A stretch of DNA of 64,000 nucleotides from NCBI RefSeq assembly GCF_007273535.1, contig NZ_RIBP01000004.1:3754602-3818601 (forward strand), written 5' to 3'. The stretch comes from Niallia circulans (GTDB lineage Bacteria > Bacillota > Bacilli > Bacillales > Cytobacillaceae). The notes under the pieces were generated by a model. It saw only the letters and a program-made list of their open reading frames with translations, searched no databases and was not told the origin of the DNA. Shown here piece after piece: positions 26,907 to 35,296 of the stretch (its first letter is position 1; every line of letters starts with the position of its first letter). Both the position numbers and the translations under genes were made by a program.

Positions 26907-27863
26907 TTATTCAGACTGTGCTTGGACAATTGCATTCAAATTATTTTTCATGATTGAAATGTAATCGAGTCCGTTCTTTTGATCTTCCTCATTAACTAAT
27001 TCTAGTGTATTTAAAACGGTCGTTTTCGCATCTATTTCATTTGCCAGTGTCTCTGCAACCTTAGGTGATGCCGCCTCTTCAAAATAGATAACGTTAATAT
27101 CATGCTCACTTGCGAATGTTTTTAATTCAGCAAGCTTCGCTGCCGATGGCTCCTGCTCTGGTGACAGCCCTGCAATGGCAATTTGTTCAAGACCATAGTC
27201 GTGTGCCAAATAACCAAATGCTGCGTGCTGTGTAATCATTTCCTTTTTCGAGACTAATGCAAGCTTCTCCTTATACTCACTATCAAGCGCTGAAAGCTCC
27301 TTTAAGTACGACTCACTATTGTTTTTATATTCGTCTTCATGCGTTGGATCTGACTCAATCAGACTAGCTGTGATTGTCTCGACTTCTTTCATTGCCAATG
27401 CTGGGCTCAGCCAGACATGCGGATCCATTTCATGACTATGATCATGATGATGCTCTTCCTCCTCATCATGATGTTCTTCCTCTTCTTCCAATCCTTCCAT
27501 AAGTGCAATTCCCTGACTCGCTTCTACAAAGACTGTGCCTTCATCCTCTGCTGCCGCTTCGATTGTTGGGACAAATGTCTCCATATACTCACTGTTGTAA
27601 ATAAACAAATCTGCATCATGCACTTTTTTTATATCCTTCGGAGTTGGTTCCCAATCATGCGGTTCTGTTGATGACGGAATCAGCAGCTCCACATCAGCTT
27701 GATTTCCTGCAATTTGTTTCGTAAATTCATACATTGGATAAAAGCTTGTCATAATTTTCAGCTGCTTATCCCCATCATTATTTGTTTGGACGTCTTGTGC
27801 GCCACAGCCTGACAGCAATGTTACTGCTGCTGCAAGTACAATGCCCCATTTAGTTTTTTTCAT
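26907..27863 (-). CDS. znuA: Zinc ABC transporter substrate-binding lipoprotein (ZnuA/AdcA-like)
   Basis: A 318-residue extracellular zinc-binding lipoprotein. The signal peptide ends in the lipobox LLSGC (Cys20). The cluster A-I fold is indicated by SFYPMYEFTKQIAG, STEPHDWEPTPKD (metal-ligand His) and MDPHVWLSPALA (second ligand). A His/Glu-rich loop (about residues 126-147) is typical of zinc-specific members, and QHAAFGYLAHDYGL gives the third His. No permease or ATPase gene is next to it. A Zur box sits in its promoter, in the gap after zagA. It is expressed under zinc starvation by inference. Confidence 0.93.
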   Translation of the reverse strand: MKKTKWGIVLAAAVTLLSGCGAQDVQTNNDGDKQLKIMTSFYPMYEFTKQIAGNQADVELLIPSSTEPHDWEPTPKDIKKVHDADLFIYNSEYMETFVPTIEAAAEDEGTVFVEASQGIALMEGLEEEEEHHDEEEEHHHDHSHEMDPHVWLSPALAMKEVETITASLIESDPTHEDEYKNNSESYLKELSALDSEYKEKLALVSKKEMITQHAAFGYLAHDYGLEQIAIAGLSPEQEPSAAKLAELKTFASEHDINVIYFEEAASPKVAETLANEIDAKTTVLNTLELVNEEDQKNGLDYISIMKNNLNAIVQAQSE

Positions 27864-27894
27864 ACTCTCTTCTCTCCCGATATCTACTATTCAT

Positions 27895-27923
27895 TTTATA
27901 AATTGTAATGATTACGATTTAAA
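27895..27923 (-). promoter_or_regulatory. znuA promoter with Zur box
   Basis: Minus-strand TTTAAA (27923-27918), 17 bp, TATAAA (27900-27895). The spacer is a Zur box: AATTGTAATGATTACGATT (27901-27919), one base from a perfect match to the B. subtilis consensus TCGTAATNATTACGA core. Confidence 0.88.
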
Positions 27924-27937
27924 CCTTAAACCAAGTT

Positions 27938-29116
27938 CTATATATACAATGGCAATGGGTCTTGGAATGTCTGCCAGTCACTCTTCATTTCTTGATCTGT
28001 TAACAGACAGCCATCCAGCTCACTCTGAATTGCGTGTTTATCCATATTAAGACCAATAAATACTAATTCTGTTTGCCTGTCACCCCATGTTTCATGCCAA
28101 CTTTCCTGAACTTCTGGCTCTTCTGCCAGGACTTCATTCCTCTGCTCATCTGGAAGACAGGCAATCCATTTCCCTGCTCCTTGAATGGATACAGATGAAC
28201 CGGCTTGAGAAAGCAAGCCAATATCATCATTTCTTGTCGCCAGCCAAAAGAAACCCTTTGCTCTGATTATTACAGACGGCCAATTTTCTAGCCACTCCAT
28301 CAATCGCCCTGGATGAAATGGTTTTGCTTTTTTGTATAAAAAGGAAGAAATGCCATACTCCTCTGTTTCTGGGATATGCTCCTCTTGCAGCTCCTTTATC
28401 CAGCCAGCTGCTTGACTTGCTTCATCTAAGTTAAACACATTTTTGTCCCATATATGCTCTAATGAAAGCTTGCTGAACTTTGTTGTATGAATAGCTGCAT
28501 CTGGATTGAGTTTTTTTAACACCTGCTGCAATTCAGAAACCGATTGCTCTGGAACAAGATCCATCTTATTCAAAATAATGATGTTTGCAAACTCAATTTG
28601 GTCAATCAGCAGATCGGCTATTTCGCGATCATCATGGTCATCTCTGCCGATATGTCTGTCTATTAACGTTTCTCCAGACCCATAATCATGCCAGAATCTA
28701 TTGGCATCCACCACTGTTATCATTGCATTGATTTTGCAAATAGCTGCTAAATCAATTCCTGTCTCTTCATCCATATATGTAAACGTCTGTGCGACAGGAA
28801 CAGGTTCACTAATGCCTGAGGATTCAATTAAAATATGGTCGATTTCGCCATCCTCTGCAAGCTTCTTTACCTCCAATAGCAAATCCGCTCTTAATGTGCA
28901 GCAGATACAGCCATTCTGCATTTCGACAAGCCTTTCATCCGTTCTTGTGAATCCACCTTGCTTAATAAGTTTACCGTCGATATTCACCTCGCTCATATCA
29001 TTGACGATAACGGCAATCCTTTCACTATGCTTACTTGTTAAAATATGATTTAACAAGGTCGTTTTTCCTGACCCCAGATAACCACTGAGTACAGTCACTC
29101 CTATCCGTTCATTCAA
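27938..29116 (-). CDS. zagA: Zinc-responsive GTPase metallochaperone ZagA (YciC), COG0523
   Basis: A CobW/COG0523 GTPase that delivers zinc to essential enzymes, such as folate synthesis, when zinc is scarce. Visible motifs: Walker [10 protein letters not shown] (residues 12-20), the zinc site CICC (Cys70, Cys72, Cys73), the ESSGISEP switch, NKMD for guanine specificity, and a C-terminal CobW_C domain. I choose TTG 29116 (AAGGA upstream); an earlier TTG at 29137 would overlap the Zur box. Two Zur boxes upstream match the two-box layout of B. subtilis yciC. It is divided from znuA by a third Zur box. Confidence 0.92.
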   Translation of the reverse strand: MNERIGVTVLSGYLGSGKTTLLNHILTSKHSERIAVIVNDMSEVNIDGKLIKQGGFTRTDERLVEMQNGCICCTLRADLLLEVKKLAEDGEIDHILIESSGISEPVPVAQTFTYMDEETGIDLAAICKINAMITVVDANRFWHDYGSGETLIDRHIGRDDHDDREIADLLIDQIEFANIIILNKMDLVPEQSVSELQQVLKKLNPDAAIHTTKFSKLSLEHIWDKNVFNLDEASQAAGWIKELQEEHIPETEEYGISSFLYKKAKPFHPGRLMEWLENWPSVIIRAKGFFWLATRNDDIGLLSQAGSSVSIQGAGKWIACLPDEQRNEVLAEEPEVQESWHETWGDRQTELVFIGLNMDKHAIQSELDGCLLTDQEMKSDWQTFQDPLPLYI

Positions 29117-29135
29117 TTTAATTCCTTCTTTCTTC

Positions 29136-29156
29136 AAAGCGTAATTATTACGATTT
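29136..29156. promoter_or_regulatory. Zur box 1 of zagA
   Basis: GCGTAATTATTACGATTT matches the Zur consensus AAATCGTAATNATTACGATTT, with one change in the left arm (G for T). It is about 20 bp before the chosen start codon. Confidence 0.88.
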
Positions 29157-29198
29157 ATGTGTTATATCGATAACCTGATCTTTTTCCCTTATTCATAT

Positions 29199-29219
29199 TA
29201 ATCGTAACTATTACGATTT
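29199..29219. promoter_or_regulatory. Zur box 2 of zagA
   Basis: AATCGTAACTATTACGATTT is a second near-consensus Zur box, 63 bp (about six helical turns) upstream of the first. Two-site repression, as in B. subtilis yciC, is likely. Confidence 0.87.
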
Positions 29220-29243
29220 GTAAAGAGGTTTTTTAATTTAATG

Positions 29244-29280
29244 GAAAAACCTTTGCGGAAATAGTCCCACAAAGGTTTTA
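29244..29280 (-). terminator. Terminator of the ThuA/Gfo-Idh operon
   Basis: AAAACCTTTG (29246-29255) pairs perfectly with CAAAGGTTTT (29270-29279), and the minus strand goes on with Ts. Confidence 0.8.
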
Positions 29281-29283
29281 GTA

Positions 29284-30339
29284 TTAAGCCATTTCTTCCT
29301 GTGCATTTTCGTGGAAAGTAACTCTTTCTCTTTTCTTGCCAGATTCATAGATAGCACAGATCATTTTCTGTGTTTTTAATGCATCCTCGCCCGTAACATC
29401 AGGTGCTGCTCCGGATTTCAATGACTCATAGAAATTATTGATTTGCTTCACATGGCTTACACCCCAGTATCCCTTTGCCCCATTGTCATAATGGAAGGTT
29501 TCCTGTGGATTATTGTCTGCGATGAATTCTCTTCCATCCATTAACCTGACAGTCGCACGGTCTGCGACCATCTTTGCAATTCCTTGTTCACAATGCAGTT
29601 CAATTTCAACAGGTGCATCATATGTGTAGTAGTTAATTGCATGGAAGGCTGATACTACTCCGTTTTGGAAAGAGATAACGCCTTCTGCCGAGTCCTCTAC
29701 TTCAATAATTTCATGGGCACGGTTGCTGATTGTAGCATCGACATATTTAATGTCACTGTCAACGAACCATCTCATTAAGTCCAACGTGTGGATAGCCTGA
29801 TCGATGATCACACCGCCGCCTTCTTTTTCCCATGTGCCTTTCCAATCGCTTTTTAAGTAATATTCATCAGAACGGTCCCATGTTACAGACAGTTTTCCTG
29901 ATTTAATTGCCCCCAGTTCTCCATTCACTAGCATGTTTTTAATAAGCTGGGAGCCTGGATTATAGCGATTTTGGAAAATGACTCCTAATGTTGTATCATT
30001 TTCTTTTGCTGTTTCAACCATTTCCCGAGCATCGTCAAATGCGATTGACATCGGCTTTTCTGTCAAAACATGAATCTTTCTTTTTGCTGCTGCAATCGCA
30101 ACAGGTGCATGTAAATGATGAGGCAGGCAAATATGGATAACATCAAGCTGCTCGCTGTTAAACATTTCCTCATAATCTGTGTATGATGCACAATTATAAA
30201 TTGCTGCTTTTGCGTCTGCTCTGTCCTTTTTAACATCACATACAGCGACAAGCTTTGCATCCTCTCTTGTTATTATTGATTGAGCATGCATCGGAAATAT
30301 ATTGCCGCACCCTACGATTCCTACTTTATATGAAGTCAT
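29284..30339 (-). CDS. Gfo/Idh/MocA-family sugar oxidoreductase (distal)
   Basis: A 351-residue NAD(P)-dependent oxidoreductase. The N-terminal Rossmann motif is VGIVGCGNIFP. EKPMS (in VLTEKPMSIAF) carries the catalytic Lys, and GGGVIIDQAIHTLDLMRWF carries the Asp/His pair of the Gfo/Idh C-terminal domain. The ATG at 30339 lies 9 bp after AAGGAGG, while the earlier ATG is directly on it. It is the last gene of a four-gene operon with a TIM-barrel isomerase, a second Gfo/Idh enzyme and a ThuA-like protein. Oxidation of a sugar or cyclitol hydroxyl is likely; the substrate is unknown. Confidence 0.87.
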   Translation of the reverse strand: MTSYKVGIVGCGNIFPMHAQSIITREDAKLVAVCDVKKDRADAKAAIYNCASYTDYEEMFNSEQLDVIHICLPHHLHAPVAIAAAKRKIHVLTEKPMSIAFDDAREMVETAKENDTTLGVIFQNRYNPGSQLIKNMLVNGELGAIKSGKLSVTWDRSDEYYLKSDWKGTWEKEGGGVIIDQAIHTLDLMRWFVDSDIKYVDATISNRAHEIIEVEDSAEGVISFQNGVVSAFHAINYYTYDAPVEIELHCEQGIAKMVADRATVRLMDGREFIADNNPQETFHYDNGAKGYWGVSHVKQINNFYESLKSGAAPDVTGEDALKTQKMICAIYESGKKRERVTFHENAQEEMA

Positions 30340-30357
30340 ACTTAACATCCTCCTTAA

Positions 30358-31326
30358 TTATGCCCACCACATTTGAGATGGAGCTTCTTCAATAACTACT
30401 GACTTAAGTGTTGATACAGCTCTTGCCAGTCCTTCTCGGATAGACATTAGCGGATCCTCGTGTTCAATGCTGACAACATAGTCATAGCCGTATGTTCGTA
30501 ATGCACTCATCATATCAGACCATTCGGATGCACTGTGCCCGCAGCCTACTGAACGGAAAGTCCATGCTCTTGTTTGAACATTGCCGTATGGCTGCATATC
30601 TGTTAAGCCATACATATTGGCATTATCCTGGTCAATATAAGTATCCTTTGCATGAAAATGATGAATGGCATTTGCCTTTGCCAATATTTTAATTGCTCCA
30701 ACAGGATCAATTCCTTGCCACCATAAATGACTTGGATCAAGATTGGCCCCAATTGCGTCACTTGTTTCTTCCCTTAGCTTCAGCAAGGTATATGGTGTGT
30801 GAACCAAAAATCCGCCATGCAGCTCAAGACCGATCTTCACGCCATGCTCGCTCGCATATTGGCCAACTTCCTTCCAATACGGAATAAGCTTTTCCTCCCA
30901 TTGCCATGTTTTCACATCACTGTATTCTGTTGGCCATGGGGTTACAGGCCAATTCGGGAATTTTGCTCCTTCATGATCACCAGCTGTCCCAGAAAAACAA
31001 TTTACAACAGGCACATTCATAAGAGAAGCAAGCTTAATTGTTTTCATCAATGTTTCGTGTGATTCTAAAGCAAAGTCCTTTTCAGGTGAAATCGGGTTTC
31101 CATGACAGCTGAATGCACTGATCATCAAGCCCCGCTTCTCTACCTGCTGCAAGTAATCCTGTCTCTTTTCTTCGTTCTCCAGCAAGCCGTCCAAATCACA
31201 GTGGGCATTGCCTGGATAACCTCCTGTCCCGATTTCAACAGCCTGGAGGCCAGCCTCTTTAACCGCATCAAGCATTTCCTCGAAATTTTTATCCGAAAAC
31301 AGAACTGTAAAGACTCCTAGTTTCAT
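30358..31326 (-). CDS. Sugar phosphate isomerase/epimerase-like TIM-barrel protein
   Basis: A 322-residue member of the AP-endonuclease-2/xylose-isomerase-like TIM-barrel family (IolE, IolI, YfiH relatives). Metal-binding landmarks are visible: LQAVEIGTGGY, GLELHGGF (Glu ligand), NLDPSHLWWQG (Asp/His), HFHAKDTY (His) and VSIEHEDP (Glu). The ATG has an AGGGGA-type site. It is located between two Gfo/Idh genes, and B. subtilis yfiH-yfiI is a similar pairing. Isomerisation, epimerisation or cleavage of a keto-sugar produced by the neighbouring oxidoreductases is inferred. Confidence 0.85.
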   Translation of the reverse strand: MKLGVFTVLFSDKNFEEMLDAVKEAGLQAVEIGTGGYPGNAHCDLDGLLENEEKRQDYLQQVEKRGLMISAFSCHGNPISPEKDFALESHETLMKTIKLASLMNVPVVNCFSGTAGDHEGAKFPNWPVTPWPTEYSDVKTWQWEEKLIPYWKEVGQYASEHGVKIGLELHGGFLVHTPYTLLKLREETSDAIGANLDPSHLWWQGIDPVGAIKILAKANAIHHFHAKDTYIDQDNANMYGLTDMQPYGNVQTRAWTFRSVGCGHSASEWSDMMSALRTYGYDYVVSIEHEDPLMSIREGLARAVSTLKSVVIEEAPSQMWWA

Positions 31327-31356
31327 AGCTATTCTCCCCTTTTATTCATTCATAAT

Positions 31357-32388
31357 CTATTTGTTAATTTTCGCAATTTGCTTCGTTTCATTTGATTTGA
31401 TTGCACCTAATATAACCTCAAGAGATTTTTTCCCCTCTGCTCCTGTGATTAAAGGCTCTGTGTCAGACACGATGGAAGATACAAAGTGATCAATGACACC
31501 TGTTGCGTCTTGGCCGCCAGCATCGTTTGATTGGATTTTGCCAAGTTCATAGTTTACTATTTCACCTGTCGCATATTGTACAATCAATGAATATTGCGGG
31601 TGATCCTCTAGTCTAAGAATTGCCTTTTCACCGTAAATAACCGTAGAGTTATCCTCTTTGCTTGTGTAAGCCCAGCTTGCCGCCAATGTCCCAATGATGC
31701 CGCTTTCTGTTTTAAGAACACATACAGCGTTATCGTCAACATCCGCAAAGTCCTTCGCATTCGTTTCTACAAATGCGCCTACTTCAACGAACTCTTCTCC
31801 AAGCACATAGCGAAGCAGGTCTGTTTTATGAACACCTAAGTCTCCCATTGCCCCGATAAATGCCTTCTCCTTTTGGAAGAACCAGCTTTCCTTGCCGTCC
31901 ACACTCCATTGTTCAGGTCCGCCATGTCCAAATGCAGACCGGAAGCTGTAAATTTTGCCCACTGCACCAGATTGGATAAGTTCACGAGCTTTTTGATGGG
32001 ATTTAACGAAGCGTTGGTTATGACCGATCATTAGTTTCTTTCCGTTCTTTTCCGCTGCCTCGATCATCTGTGCTGCTTCTTCTGATGAAGTTGCCATTGG
32101 CTTTTCACAAAGAACGTGCTTACCTGCATTAAGTGCATCAATAGAGATGGGTGCATGCAGATAGTTCGGTGTACAAACACTGACTGCATCTATGTCTTTG
32201 TCAGCAAGCAGTTCCTTATAATCTGTATAAGCTTTTGCACTGTACTCTTTACCAATCTCAAGTGCACGCTCTTCGTTAATATCACAAACAGCAACAATCT
32301 CGACTGCCTTATTCCAGCTATATTCCTGCAAATGTCTATGCTGAGCAATACTGCCGCAGCCAATAACACCGATCTTTAATGTACTCAT
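31357..32388 (-). CDS. Gfo/Idh/MocA-family sugar oxidoreductase (proximal)
   Basis: A 343-residue oxidoreductase, second of its family in the operon. It shows GVIGCGSIAQ (NAD site), CEKPMATSSEEA (catalytic Lys), and IGAMGDLGVHKTDLLRYVLG (Asp/His active-site helix). The two Gfo/Idh enzymes differ strongly, so this is not a recent duplication; they could act on different substrates or run an oxidation-reduction cycle around the isomerase. The ThuA-like gene ends 23 bp upstream. Confidence 0.87.
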   Translation of the reverse strand: MSTLKIGVIGCGSIAQHRHLQEYSWNKAVEIVAVCDINEERALEIGKEYSAKAYTDYKELLADKDIDAVSVCTPNYLHAPISIDALNAGKHVLCEKPMATSSEEAAQMIEAAEKNGKKLMIGHNQRFVKSHQKARELIQSGAVGKIYSFRSAFGHGGPEQWSVDGKESWFFQKEKAFIGAMGDLGVHKTDLLRYVLGEEFVEVGAFVETNAKDFADVDDNAVCVLKTESGIIGTLAASWAYTSKEDNSTVIYGEKAILRLEDHPQYSLIVQYATGEIVNYELGKIQSNDAGGQDATGVIDHFVSSIVSDTEPLITGAEGKKSLEVILGAIKSNETKQIAKINK

Positions 32389-32411
32389 AACTATTTTCCC
32401 CCTATTATTGT

Positions 32412-33128
32412 TTAGTTTGCTGTTGGATTTTCTAACGCCTGACTATTGCCATACACAGGTCTGTTTCTTGCTACAGGCTTCGCCCACTTCACTGCATTAA
32501 CGATGACCTGCTGTACGTCTTTATGATGATATGTAGGATATGTTTCATGTCCTGGTCTGAAATAGAATATCTTGCCGTTTCCTCGAGTATACGTGCAGCC
32601 GCTTCTAAACACTTCTCCGCCTGTAAACCAGCTTGTAAAAATCAGCTCATCTGGAGCAGGAATATCAAAATGCTCGCCATACATCTCTTCTTTTTCTATT
32701 TCGATGTATTCACCAATCCCTTCTGCAATTGGATGGCTTGGTGCTACAACCCACAGTCTTTCTTTGTCGTCCGCTTCTCTCCACTTCAAATCACAGCTTG
32801 TTCCCATCAGCAATTTGAATATTTTAGAGAAATGACCGGAGTGAAGAACAATCAATCCCATGCCATCAAGAACACGTTGCTGTACCTTTTGTACAATTTC
32901 GTCCTTTACTTCTCCATGAGCAATATGGCCCCACCAAATCAAAACCTCTGTATTATTAAGCACTTCATCTGTAAGCCCATGCTCCGGCTCATCCAGTGTT
33001 GCTGTTTTTGTTTCAAAGCCTGCATTTTTTAAAATACTTTCAATACAGCCGTGTATACCTGTCGGATAGATTTCCGCTACAGTAGAATTTATTTTTTCAT
33101 GGCGATTTTCATTCCAGATAGTTATCAA
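32412..33128 (-). CDS. ThuA-like domain protein
   Basis: A 238-residue protein of the ThuA family (class-I glutamine-amidotransferase-like fold). Typical segments are [10 protein letters not shown] at the start, [27 protein letters not shown] and [14 protein letters not shown]. In rhizobia ThuA works with the Gfo/Idh enzyme ThuB in trehalose and other disaccharide use through 3-keto sugars. The start is probably TTG at 33128, which gives the usual opening; GGAG is 10 bp upstream. It is first in the operon, and a cre site and TATAAT lie just before it. Confidence 0.85.
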   Translation of the reverse strand: MITIWNENRHEKINSTVAEIYPTGIHGCIESILKNAGFETKTATLDEPEHGLTDEVLNNTEVLIWWGHIAHGEVKDEIVQKVQQRVLDGMGLIVLHSGHFSKIFKLLMGTSCDLKWREADDKERLWVVAPSHPIAEGIGEYIEIEKEEMYGEHFDIPAPDELIFTSWFTGGEVFRSGCTYTRGNGKIFYFRPGHETYPTYHHKDVQQVIVNAVKWAKPVARNRPVYGNSQALENPTAN

Positions 33129-33161
33129 GTTACCCACACTCCAATATCGATTTATGGTATC

Positions 33162-33186
33162 ATTATAAAAAATGAAAGCGATTTAA
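33162..33186 (-). promoter_or_regulatory. Promoter and cre site of the ThuA operon
   Basis: TATAAT on the minus strand (33167-33162) is preceded by TGAAAGCGATTTAA (plus 33173-33186), 13 of 14 to the CcpA cre consensus, over the -35 region. This predicts glucose repression. Confidence 0.7.
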
Positions 33187-33228
33187 TAAATGCTCAAAAC
33201 TGGCTTCTTTTTATTCAAATGTGTCATT

Positions 33229-33257
33229 TATGAAAAATATAAAAATATATTTTCATA
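33229..33257. repeat. AT-rich inverted repeat in the AraC promoter region
   Basis: TATGAAAA (33229-33236) and TTTTCATA (33250-33257) flank an almost self-complementary AT core. It may be a binding site of the divergent AraC regulator, or simply curved DNA. Confidence 0.4.
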
Positions 33258-33298
33258 TGGACTGATGCCAGTATATTTTGAGTCGGGGGTCTTAACGC

Positions 33299-34204
33299 AT
33301 GATTAAAAATACATATGAAGAGCTAGTTAATGAAGTCGTTCACTATGAAAATCCTTTATTATCTTTAAAGGTGTGGGAAATCAATGAAGAACCAGCATAC
33401 ACAGCTGCCATCGAAAAGGAAACATGGCATTTCCATAAAGAAGTTGAGTTTCTGGCTATAATAGAAGGGAATTTGGCGATCCAGCACCAGTATCAATCGA
33501 CTGTCATTGGCGAGGGCGACACCTATATTATGGGTGCCTCCCAGCCCCACAGGACGTGTAAGCAGTTTGAAGGGAATTTAAGGTATATCGTGTTTCAAGT
33601 AGATTTATTGAAGCATTTTGACCAAAGCATACTTCCTTATTTGCACTGCTTTTCAGAGGTTACGACACCACTTCAGCATTTGAATTATATATTTAAGCAG
33701 AATGATGCAACAAAGAAGCAAGTCTACAACCTCATTATTGAAATTTATATGGAGGCACAAAAGAAGGAAAAGGGTTACGAAATTGCCATTAATGCAGCCA
33801 TTAAGAAGCTTCTCCTTCTTTTAATTAGGAATGACGAGGAAAACCTCTTGAAATTTGCGGATGCCGATTCCTTCACTCGCCTTAAGCCAGTTCTCGATTA
33901 TATTGAGGACCATTTAAAGGATAAGCTTTTTGTTGAGGAGGCATGTGCCATCTTAAACTTAAGCTATCATTATTTCATTAAATATTTCAAAAAGAGCATG
34001 GGAGTTTCCTTTATTGACTACGTGAATCTTAAAAGGATAAAAAAGGCGGAGCTGCTGTTGTTAACAAGTGAAAAAAGTATTATGGAGATTAGCTTTGATG
34101 TTGGTATAAGCAATATTGCCCAATTTTATAAGCTTTTCAAACGGCATAATCTCTGCTCTCCAAAGGAGTACCGGCTTCGCATGCAGCAAAATGCAGTAGT
34201 TTAA
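33299..34204 (+). CDS. AraC-family regulator of the ThuA/Gfo-Idh operon
   Basis: A 301-residue regulator with an N-terminal cupin sensor (HFHKEVEFLAIIEG about residues 43-56; GEGDTYIMGASQPH) and two C-terminal HTH motifs: EACAILNLSYHYFIKYFKKSMG and EISFDVGISNIAQFYKLFKRH. It is divergent from the sugar operon, so it is its probable inducer-dependent activator. B. subtilis yfiF has the same setting before yfiH-yfiI. A weak GGGGG-type ribosome site precedes ATG 33299. Confidence 0.85.
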   Translation: MIKNTYEELVNEVVHYENPLLSLKVWEINEEPAYTAAIEKETWHFHKEVEFLAIIEGNLAIQHQYQSTVIGEGDTYIMGASQPHRTCKQFEGNLRYIVFQVDLLKHFDQSILPYLHCFSEVTTPLQHLNYIFKQNDATKKQVYNLIIEIYMEAQKKEKGYEIAINAAIKKLLLLLIRNDEENLLKFADADSFTRLKPVLDYIEDHLKDKLFVEEACAILNLSYHYFIKYFKKSMGVSFIDYVNLKRIKKAELLLLTSEKSIMEISFDVGISNIAQFYKLFKRHNLCSPKEYRLRMQQNAVV

Positions 34205-34220
34205 TAGAACGATGATGTAA

Positions 34221-34237
34221 CTTAAGAAATTCTTAAG
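34221..34237. repeat. 17-bp perfect palindrome between araC-type gene and the repeat protein
   Basis: CTTAAGAAATTCTTAAG, centred on one base, lies 16 bp after the AraC stop codon and 70 bp before the next gene. It lacks a T-run, so an operator for the downstream gene is as likely as an RNA hairpin. Confidence 0.5.
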
Positions 34238-34306
34238 GTTTCCCCTCTATTATTAATACGGTTTATCTTTTTCGGAGCCTATTTCTAATAGAAGGGAATT
34301 TTTTTT

Positions 34307-35179
34307 ATGTCATTATCAGTTAGTAATTCTACTGCAGTTGCCTACTTACAATGGGCACAAAAGACTGCATCAGAAGCAGCAGCTTCGACGCAAGACAGCT
34401 CCCAGCAATCTTTTCAGGACATGCTTATCTCAAGCAGTCAACTGAGTAATGTGCCGTCAGCTTACACAATTGCAGGTGTGAACAACACAACAGACTATGC
34501 TTCATTAACAACAGACCAAAAGCTAGCTTTTCTTGAAAATATGCAAGCAAAAGCAGAAAAAGTCGGAAACACAACAGATGCCACTCTTCCTGAAGGTCTG
34601 CAAACTGCTTTCAACACAATAAGTGACCTGCTGTCAGACTTTACCTTGAACGAGAGCTCAGAGGAGGATATAACCTCTCTATTTGACCAAATCACTACAG
34701 TTTTAGAGGATTCTAAACCACAGGGAACAGCAATGCCTTTTGGCGCAGTGCCACCGCCAAACTTTGCGGAGACATCAGTTATGGACGAAACCTATTCTGT
34801 TGAACAGATGAGTCAATTTCTTGCTGACCTTATCAGCAGCTTTAATACGGATGACGAGGATGATGAGAAGAATTCTATCCTTACAGATTCACTATCTGAA
34901 AATACAACGAATCAGCTTTCGAGCTTTGATTTAGGTTCAGCATCAGAGGAGCAGATCACTTCTTTATTTGAGAGCATTATCGCAGAGTTAGAGGCGGCAA
35001 AGCAAGAGCAAACCAATTCTGCCAGTGCTGCTGGCAATGAAGACTCTGAAACAAGTGCTGAAGCATTTCCAAACAGCATTCAGTTGTCTGGAACGTCGCT
35101 TCCGCCAATAAATTGGAAACCGACAACCAATACTGCTGCTAGCACTTATGCTGCCATCAACAGCGCATCTTTTTATTAA
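34307..35179 (+). CDS. Acidic low-complexity protein with an internal duplication, unrecognised
   Basis: I do not recognise this 290-residue protein. It is rich in Ser, Thr, Ala, Gln, Glu and Asp, has no Cys, one Lys-poor acidic block (DDEDDEKN, 182-189) and no signal peptide or membrane helix. Two segments are related: residues 112-136 (FTLN-SSEEDITSLFDQI) and 207-231 (FDLG-ASEEQITSLFESI), 13 of 25 identical. Each sits before a disordered linker. The ribosome site AGAAGGGA precedes the ATG by 10 bp. It is monocistronic. Composition resembles secreted or appendage-associated helical proteins, but no role can be assigned. Confidence 0.72.
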   Translation: MSLSVSNSTAVAYLQWAQKTASEAAASTQDSSQQSFQDMLISSSQLSNVPSAYTIAGVNNTTDYASLTTDQKLAFLENMQAKAEKVGNTTDATLPEGLQTAFNTISDLLSDFTLNESSEEDITSLFDQITTVLEDSKPQGTAMPFGAVPPPNFAETSVMDETYSVEQMSQFLADLISSFNTDDEDDEKNSILTDSLSENTTNQLSSFDLGSASEEQITSLFESIIAELEAAKQEQTNSASAAGNEDSETSAEAFPNSIQLSGTSLPPINWKPTTNTAASTYAAINSASFY

Positions 35180-35186
35180 TATTTAC

Positions 35187-35220
35187 GGATGGAAGGTGAC
35201 AGGGTCTCCTGCCATCCTTT
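35187..35220 (+). terminator. Probable terminator after the repeat protein
   Basis: GGATGGAAGG pairs with CCTGCCATCC with one mismatch around a loop of about 11 bases, followed by only three Ts. Confidence 0.5.
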
Positions 35221-35241
35221 CAGCCCACCCATGTATCCTCA

Positions 35242-35280
35242 CACTTTTCACACTAGGTGAATAGCCTAGAGTAAAAAGTG
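35242..35280 (+). repeat. Hairpin in the leader of the PhoD-like gene
   Basis: The 16-base arms CACTTTTCACACTAGG (35242-35257) and 35265-35280 pair at 14 positions around TGAATAG, ending 16 bp before the start codon. It may be a leader hairpin that affects translation or a terminator for the upstream gene. Confidence 0.5.
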
Positions 35281-35296
35281 CGGGACGGTGATACCG

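Noticed and set aside
32523..33032. 169-residue plus-strand frame opposite the ThuA-like gene
   Set aside because: Shadow of the conserved ThuA frame; no SD and odd Cys/Phe-rich composition.
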